64,000 nucleotides of DNA from Macrostomum hystrix. Its lineage: Eukaryota > Platyhelminthes > Macrostomidae. Positions 58,136 to 64,000 of the stretch are shown here, in pieces; positions within the stretch are counted from its first letter, which is position 1, and each line of letters starts with the position of its first letter. Location of the stretch: assembly GCA_950097015.1 (NCBI GenBank), contig CATNEN010000026.1, forward strand, positions 372,001 through 436,000, in the 5' to 3' direction. The notes under the pieces are model-generated. The model was not told where the DNA came from. It made no database searches and saw only the letters and a program-made list of their open reading frames with translations. Position numbers and translations under genes: made by a program.

Positions 58136-59369
58136 TGTTTCGAGTCTTTCCTCTCTTCTTTCTGGTGACTATGATTTTAATCTCACTGATGCCATCAAAG
58201 TTGTTCTAGTGCTTATTTAATATCCCACCAGTGTCACTAAAGTTGCTGTGACTTTTATTATCCTAATTGATATCAATCGTCTGAGGATTATTGTACATTG
58301 TAATATCTTATTACAGGATTTATTCTCCCTGTGGGGTTATGTTACCCGACTTCTGGCTCATTCCGAGCGTGCAGGTGCGGTTCGAGTCCAGAGCTCCAAT
58401 GTCCAGCCTGTACAGTTCATTCTCCCGAATCCCTCCCGGTACTCAGGACAGGACCTGTTGCTCAGAGCTACGTGCAGAACTCGGTGCCGGCAGGTGCGCC
58501 TGCAGGCTTTGCTGTTGTGTTGCGGTAGCGGCTTCACCTGCAACGAGTCACAATGTGCCTATACTCGCATGTATCCAGAGGTGGCTTTTGAGCTCCTGCA
58601 TCCGGACTCGCCTCACACGAAACTGTACAGGTGGTAGGCGCCATAAGAGGCTGACGCGGCGTCGTCAGCTGCAACCTGGCCCACATCTGCTCTGGCAGTA
58701 AAGCAAGTTCTTCAGCATATCAGCGAGTGAGGCAAGCTTCGACGTTCAGTTATTGAAAGCAATCAGCAGTGATCAGCCAGCACTCTCTTGATCCGCCTTT
58801 CATCCGTTTTTTGGCTTCTGGCATGCGCGCCCTATGGATCATTGGGCAAAAATTTTCTGACTTCGGCCTGACCATTCCCTGACCGATAATATTGATCCGA
58901 AAAAATATAGCAGACCTCTAGCATTGTGTTTTTATCAGTACACAGTTCTCAGTGTTGAGAAAAAATCCTCGTGTCTGATGCAATTGACGAATTTGATGAC
59001 AATTAGCAATCAGCTATGCAATAATCCTTCCGTTTACCGTTTAAGGTTGATGTATTTTTCTCTTGGTTGGTCAAGAGTAAACCTTCGTATTTTACGTTAT
59101 TATATTATACGTAAAACTATTTTACATCGTACGAGTACAAGCGTACGATTGCTTATTTATTTCGCACCATGAATCCAAGCAGCTCTACTTTGTACTATTA
59201 TTCGAGGAAATATTGACGCACACAACTTCCACTTTAGGCACACGATGCACTTATGCAGTAGTCTATGGACTGTTTGTTTCGTGAAGGCTGCAAGTGTCCG
59301 CCGAGTTATAGCTTTCAATTTGCGCCCGAAAAATTAGAGAAAAAGTTCGAAGCGAAAAAGTGCAGCAAG
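58136..59369. other. Unassigned region with one GC-rich, coding-like tract
   Basis: 58314-58700 is GC-rich, follows a plausible acceptor (TTATTACAG at 58316), and is open in more than one frame. No single frame gives a protein I recognise, and the frames end in stops. It could be an exon of an unidentified gene or a decayed one. The rest is AT-rich. Confidence 0.3.
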
Positions 59370-60666
59370 ATGTCCAAGTACCGCGGCTTCACCGTTTCAT
59401 TCAACGCCATCGGTGCAGGCAAGACCACTCGCAAATACCTCCTACTCGCCATCAGCGAGTACCTGACGCCGCTGTTGGATCCCGCCAATAAGAACATGAT
59501 CGAAGCCAAGTGCAGCTGCCAGTTGGTGATAAACACCCGCTCTGTCTATCGGCGAGGCTCCGGAGACTACTGGGTGAAGTACCAGCTGATCGTGGTGATA
59601 GCTCCGACCAGGTCCAAGCATGAGCAGGTGAGGCCTCAGTCGAACTGGATAAGACGGTGATAAGCCAACTACTTGATTTGTATGGAATGGAGTGGCTATT
59701 ACGTCTTTTGTTAACATATTCGAAAATTGTGCATTCAGGCAAGTTTGTTGAATCCGTACGTAGCATATTTGCAGTCAGCTGAGTCATAAATAGGACTTAA
59801 GGCTCAATCGAGGTCAATCCTCGAACCAAACCAACTGAAATCAGTAGCTGATCAATCCAGTCGACTAGAAACGCCGTGAAATCTCACCCAAGTACTTCCC
59901 CATGGTAACATGGGGAAAAATGGGATAAAATGAGGATTTCGTGTCAACTAAAGGCTTTAGAATGGAGCCAGAGTTCAGTACTCGATTCAGTACTGAAAAA
60001 TATTAAATTCAAGTATCTTGTCTGTCTTCTTTGTAACTTTAGTCTAATTATTATTAGATGTGTGATTGCAAAGAAAAAATTACCCTACAGGCCAAGCGGC
60101 TAATCGAGAACCTTCTCCCGGGCAGTGTTGACCTAACGGAGTACCACGACACGGCCAGTGCCCGCTTGCAGTGCAACGAATTCGTGCCGGACAACAAGCC
60201 CCTAGTCTACGGCTACCAGCGCGTCGGAATCGCGCGCAACACCTTCGGCGAAGTCGACGACCTTAAGTCGCCGGCTGCGCCAACGCGAGATCGGGAGACA
60301 GGCCGCCTGGCGGCACCCTGGCTCATGACGAAGCGCGAGCGGAATGGAGTATTTTTAACTACCAAGAACTTCCCGCTGCAGCGTAAGCTAAATATAGTAA
60401 ACCTGCTGGACATGCTGCTGTTGGGTGTTGGCGACAGAGAAAATAGTGAGAACCAGTCGAACGCCGAGCTTTCGAATAATAACGTGGATGTTCTAGAAGA
60501 TGAAGCGGGATTGCCTAGGCACGCGCTGAGTCGTAGGCGGGGCCGGACATCTGCAATGCCGGAAACTGGCTTGAAGATGGAGAAGACGGTGACGGAGGCA
60601 CTGGCAGCTACGTCGGATTTCGTGGCCAAAGTCGTCCGTCCGCCCGTGAGCTTCGGCTGTCAGTAG
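59370..60666 (+). CDS. Unrecognised two-exon protein
   Basis: Exons 59370-59627 and 60058-60666 join in phase 0 (donor CAG followed by GTGAGG; acceptor TATTATTAG) to 288 residues. GC-rich, codon-like sequence against AT-rich flanks and a well-placed intron argue for a real gene. The N-terminal part (MSKYRGFTVSFNAIGAGKTT; YLLLAISEYLTPLLDPANKN; CQLVINTRSVYRRGSGDYWV; YQLIVVIAP) looks like a folded alpha/beta domain. GAGKTT resembles a short P-loop but lacks the full GxxxxGK(S/T) context. The C-terminal part (KRLIENLLPGSVDLTEY; KNFPLQRKLNIVNLLDMLL) ends in a charged, likely disordered stretch. The start at 59370 is the first ATG of the conserved-looking part; the frame is open 35 codons upstream. 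I do not recognise a family. A near-identical 57-bp array follows about 120 bases after the stop. Confidence 0.65.
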
Positions 60667-60784
60667 ATAATGATATCCCAAATGATAATTCTTGTGAATT
60701 TATGTGAAGATGCCATTGCACCGCAAGGTTACTAGTAGCATTGTAGACTTAGTTGCGTATTAAAATTTGAAGCGCACGCCTATT

Positions 60785-61196
60785 GGTTGCAAGTGAGGAG
60801 TGAAAAGTGCCAGATTTCTCTCTCCTGTCTTGACGCTCATTGGTTGCAAGTGAGGAGTGAAAAGTGCCAGATTTCTCTCTCCTGTCTTGACGCTCATTGG
60901 TTGCAAGTGAGGAGTGAAAAGTGCCAGATTTCTCTCTCCTGTCTTGACGCTCATTGGTTGCAAGTGAGGAGTGAAAAGTGCCAGATTTCTCTCTCCTGTC
61001 TTGACGCTCATTGGTTGCAAGTGAGGAGTGAAAAGTGCCAGATTTCTCTCTCCTGTCTTGACGCTCATTGGTTGCAAGTGAGGAGTGAAAAGTGCCAGAT
61101 TTCTCTCTCCTGTCTTGACGCTCATTGGTTGCAAGTGAGGAGTGAAAAGTGCCAGATTTCTCTCTCCTGTCTTGACGCTCATTGGTTGCAAGTGAG
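60785..61196. repeat. 57-bp tandem repeat, virtually identical copies
   Basis: 7.2 copies of a 57-bp unit (starting GGTTGCAAGTGAGGAGTGAA) with almost no differences. As 19 codons without stops in several frames, it gives 140-172 residue open frames on both strands. Confidence 0.96.
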
Positions 61197-61754
61197 ACGC
61201 CTATTATTTTAAAATAGCCACACGTCAATTTATCTGCGTACAATTGCTTTCCAGCATCTTCAAACACATTTTTGTAACCTACGAACTGTAAATAAATACT
61301 ATATAATATACTTCGCTGTTTGCTTCTAGTATATGGTACTCATTAGGGCAACCAGAAGTACAGCTTAAACATAATAAACAAAACATTCATTCTTTCGTTT
61401 AAATTATTTCTGCACAAGTAAATTTCAGAGGAAACAGAGTATTCGTGGTTGGTTAAATGCTACTTCGTAGAATTCATTTCCGTATATTGGTAATCATCCA
61501 AGGAACAAAATTTTGAACTACGCCAAAAATGTAGAAACAAATATCTTGTCACTTATTTTTTGTATGGCCACAATAATTATACATATATAGAGCATGGTGT
61601 GAGCCTTATAGTGCCCGCTATTTCAAGCAGATGGTTCACTGGCGGGCTTTATTTTTCGTCCATCTGTCTATGGGACATATATGGGCTTTAATTTGGCCCG
61701 ATAACCGCTATTTATTAAAGTAACAACAACAGTAGCAACACAGGGTGGTTAAAA
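61197..61754. other. AT-rich spacer
   Basis: Nothing recognised; it may include the downstream end of the Crypton element. Confidence 0.45.
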
Positions 61755-63169
61755 TCAACGTAGCAGGCAACAAAAACAAGTTAAAAAAGGCGAGTGAGAA
61801 AGGATTAGTTTGACGCAATTTTTCCATGTCCAATTATTAATTACCACACTACAATTGTTCAGATGGAAGTGGATTGCGATATCACTGCTTCGTGATTGTT
61901 CGTGGGCTGCACCATCGATCACAGCGGAACATTCTTGAAGTTGCACGTCACTGGTCCGTTTGTACTGGCGCACGCCGACCAAGCTCCTGTGGCCAGTTGT
62001 CTCCATGATTTTTTGTTCATCGAGTCCAGCATGGTACAATCTTGTGGCACAAGTGGCTCGCAGGCTGTGATTCCGCTTGTTTCCCTGGACACCCGATTCT
62101 TCACAGAGACGCTTCAACATGGTCGAAACGGTATTCTTCCCAAGTGGACGCTTGTTGTACAAACATGTCTCAGTAGGATTCCGCATTGCCTGCAGGCAAA
62201 AGCGACTGGTGTCTACTGGGCGTAAACTGACAAACTTCTTAAAGAGTCGAACATGGCTGCGTTCGAGCTTAGCAACGTCCGGATAGTGCAGGATTTCTTT
62301 GGGAGCAACGTGCTTGTCTTTCAGCCTCCAGTGAAGGTCTTTGAGTTTCTCTCTTGGTAGATCAGACACTCTACGCCGTCCCTGTTTTCAACTCGAAATT
62401 GGTCGATAGTCAGGTTACAATGTTCTTCGCGACCCCGAAGCGCGAAGTGCAGGCCATTAAGATAGAAGAGGGTGCGAGTCAGTTGGTCAGGGTTCTTGTC
62501 ACCAAGTTGCTTCTCCCAAAGTTGCGCTTCTTCTTCGAAAGAAATCGTTTCAGCGCTCTCGCGCTTTAGGCCATTGCCCTCTTTAGTAGAAATTTTCATA
62601 GCAGCATCAATCGAATCAGTGACGACTTTGAAGTCCTGACCCCGAAAGAAGTCCACGGGTGGACTTTTACTGCAAGTACTGGCCTGACGCTGTAGTCCAG
62701 CAGCGATGGAGACAATTGATCCAGGGGGATAGCGTTCTCCATTTTGTTTCCGAACCTCGTGGAAAAATCGCGGTAGCAAGTCCCGTAGCTGGTCGTGACT
62801 CAGTTCGCCAACCGTGTCTGGAAGTCGGGGGAATCTGGTAGCCATCCAGGCGGTGAACACTTTACTCGCCCACTTGTCTCTATCTAATGTCTTTGATGAC
62901 TTCATACTGTGGTTAAGAGCCATGGCATCTTCAAAAGTTATTGCTGATCCGAAGCGATTCGATTGAGACGTTCCGGACTCCTCCGACGTAGCTGTTGTCA
63001 TGTAGCTGCCAGTAGTTACGACGGCTGAGATATCATGATGTTTACGAAGGTCTCCACCGTCAGATAAAACAGCATCGATGTCAGATTGACGCAGTCGATT
63101 CGGATCGAAATCACTAACAAAGTCTTCTCTATAGTCTACAAGTGGATTTATTCTATATGACTCTTCCAT
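61755..63169 (-). pseudogene. Crypton-type tyrosine recombinase (DUF3504), frameshifted
   Basis: The start ATG is at 63169 (MEESYRINPLVDY). The order is that of Crypton and DUF3504 proteins: KWASKVFTAWMATRFPRLP, the arm-type N-terminal domain, LWEKQLGDKNPDQLTRTLFY, HFALRGREEHCNL and YQERNSKTFTGG. The frame then ends at TGA (62321-62323). The continuation lies in another frame from about 62330: LKDKHVAPKEILHYPD, YNKRPLGKNTVSTMLKRLC, NHSLRATCATRLYHAGLDE, TGHRSLVGVRQYKR. The His-x-x-Arg, Gly-His-Arg-Ser and Tyr of tyrosine recombinases are visible. One missing base at the GGC/TGA junction explains the break. Such enzymes move Cryptons through a circular intermediate without forming inverted repeats. 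I could not delimit the element ends. Confidence 0.88.
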
Positions 63170-63464
63170 CGCAGAGCAGATGTAAAGATAAGACTCGTTC
63201 GCTTAATTTGTGGCTCAGCTCAATTCGCCTTCAGCTGGCTTATACTGGTCAACTTTAGCTCGGGCCATAGACAAATAAGCTGCTACGTCGAGCACCGAAA
63301 GTGAATTTCTTAGTTATCTCAGCTCGCTAGCTCATAGACTGGTCAACTGAATTTGGCCATAGACATAAACTGCAACCAGCCGTCTAATTTTTTCGGGCAC
63401 TATTTAGCTAATGCCCGGAATATCTATAAGGCTCACAACATGCTCTATATGAGATAAAGCACGA
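63170..63464. other. Spacer with CCATAGAC-type motifs
   Basis: Two similar segments (ACTGGTCAACTTTAGCTCGG and GACTGGTCAACTGAATTTGG), each followed by CCATAGACA, recall the motif in the insertion at 26765 and the MITE at 19898. No gene. Confidence 0.4.
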
Positions 63465-63620
63465 CTTGGGGGTAGAACAGCGGCAGGCTTGAGGATAGAA
63501 CAGGGGCAGACTTGGGGGTAGAACAGAGGCAGACTTGGGGGTAGAACAGGGGCAGACTTGGGGGTAGAACAGGGGCAGGCTAGAGGGTAGAACAGACGTG
63601 AGGGTAGAACAAGGGCAGGC
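63465..63620. repeat. 23-bp minisatellite
   Basis: About seven copies of a 23-bp unit (TAGAACAGGGGCAGACTTGG core), ending about 30 bases beyond the stop of the next gene, so probably in its 3'UTR. Confidence 0.93.
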
Positions 63621-63649
63621 ATTAAGAGAAGATGCACTAAGAAGCGGGC

Positions 63650-63985
63650 CTAGGTCTGCGGCCAAGTGCGATATTGGGCCACCAGTTCGCAGAGCAGCTG
63701 CACCCTGTCCCGACTCTCGTCGGCCAAGCATATGCTGACAACAGCCGACGGCTTGTCGGCTGCCGCCCGACGAAGACTGGCTCGCAGAAGCCGCGCCACC
63801 TGCGCCGTGGCGGGCGATTTCGGGGCGCCGAATCTCGCCTCAGTGGAGCCGGAGTCGACTGCGTAGAAGCAGCCGAGTTTGCCGGTGTCTGAGACTGACA
63901 GAAGCAGACAGTCGGCGAATTCAAGGACGCACAGGTGAACGGGCTGCCTGTTGGAGACGATGTCACCCGCGAACTGCTGCTCCAT
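63650..63985 (-). CDS. Possible proteasome assembly chaperone (PSMG4/PSMG3-like)
   Basis: 111 residues from ATG at 63985 (MEQQFAGDIVSNRQPVHLCV) to TAG at 63650. The pattern of a short N-terminus, a hydrophobic strand (VLEFADCLLLSV), a second strand (GKLGCFYAV), a polar loop, a helix (TAQVARLLRASLRRAAADK) and a strand (SAVVSICLAD) before a final helix (QLLCELVAQYRT) fits the small PAC3/PAC4 fold. PAC3 and PAC4 are about 120 residues and help build the 20S alpha ring. Sequence identity is too low for me to choose between them or to be sure. The upstream frame stays open to the window edge, so the true start could be outside. Confidence 0.45.
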   Translation of the reverse strand: MEQQFAGDIVSNRQPVHLCVLEFADCLLLSVSDTGKLGCFYAVDSGSTEARFGAPKSPATAQVARLLRASLRRAAADKPSAVVSICLADESRDRVQLLCELVAQYRTWPQT

Positions 63986-64000
63986 TGTGTACACCTTTGG

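Noticed and set aside
58248-58701. GC-rich open frames 128-136 residues long
   Set aside because: Three frames compete, none matches a family I know and none has a confirmed partner exon; kept only as an unassigned tract.
60749-61267. Repetitive 141-172 residue frames on both strands
   Set aside because: Produced by a 57-bp stop-free tandem unit; several frames are open equally, which argues against selection on any of them.
594-63620. CRISPR-like appearance of the tandem arrays
   Set aside because: Units are contiguous with no unique spacers, no cas genes are present and the genome is animal.

Overview
The window is animal nuclear DNA, most likely from a lophotrochozoan invertebrate. A flatworm is possible but not shown. 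The evidence is spliced genes with GT-AG introns whose products match metazoan families almost end to end, an intronless replication-type histone H2B with a metazoan 3' stem-loop, and mariner, hAT, Crypton, gypsy and tRNA-SINE elements. Coding exons are GC-rich and spacers are AT-rich.

Layout, left to right. 2.3-5.4 kb (+): the last three exons of an SLC17 (VGLUT/sialin-type) anion transporter. 7.2 kb (+): histone H2B. 8.7-12.8 kb (+): complete six-exon flotillin-2. 14.3-16.1 kb (-): 7SK/U6 gamma-methylphosphate capping enzyme (MEPCE/Bin3), two coding exons plus a likely 5'UTR exon near 17.08 kb. 17-23 kb: no firm gene, with small palindromic elements, one weak secreted-peptide candidate and a 44-bp-unit satellite. 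23.3-33.0 kb (-): complete eight-exon USP20/USP33 deubiquitinase, with a full-length mariner in intron 6. 34.7-37.8 kb (-): complete four-exon glucosidase II beta subunit ending in HDEL. 38-41.5 kb: AT-rich DNA with MITEs. 41.5-53.6 kb (+): AGFG-type ArfGAP, whose 8.7 kb first intron holds a 5.7 kb hAT transposon (44352-50036) with intact ends, an 8-bp target duplication and several nested elements. 59.4-60.7 kb (+): unrecognised two-exon gene. 61.8-63.2 kb (-): frameshifted Crypton-type tyrosine recombinase. 63.65-63.99 kb (-): short gene resembling a proteasome-assembly chaperone.

The genes are unrelated housekeeping genes: membrane scaffolding, RNA capping, deubiquitination, ER glycoprotein trimming, Arf/endocytic adaptor and chromatin. 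There is no operon or pathway cluster.

The outstanding property is the tandem repeats. Most introns and many gene flanks carry their own private minisatellite, each of unrelated sequence. A majority have a unit of 20-23 bp or about twice that, and one is organised into 374-bp higher-order units. Two arrays sit inside or directly against transposon sequence, which suggests a seeding route. Most long open frames in the window are these arrays read through.
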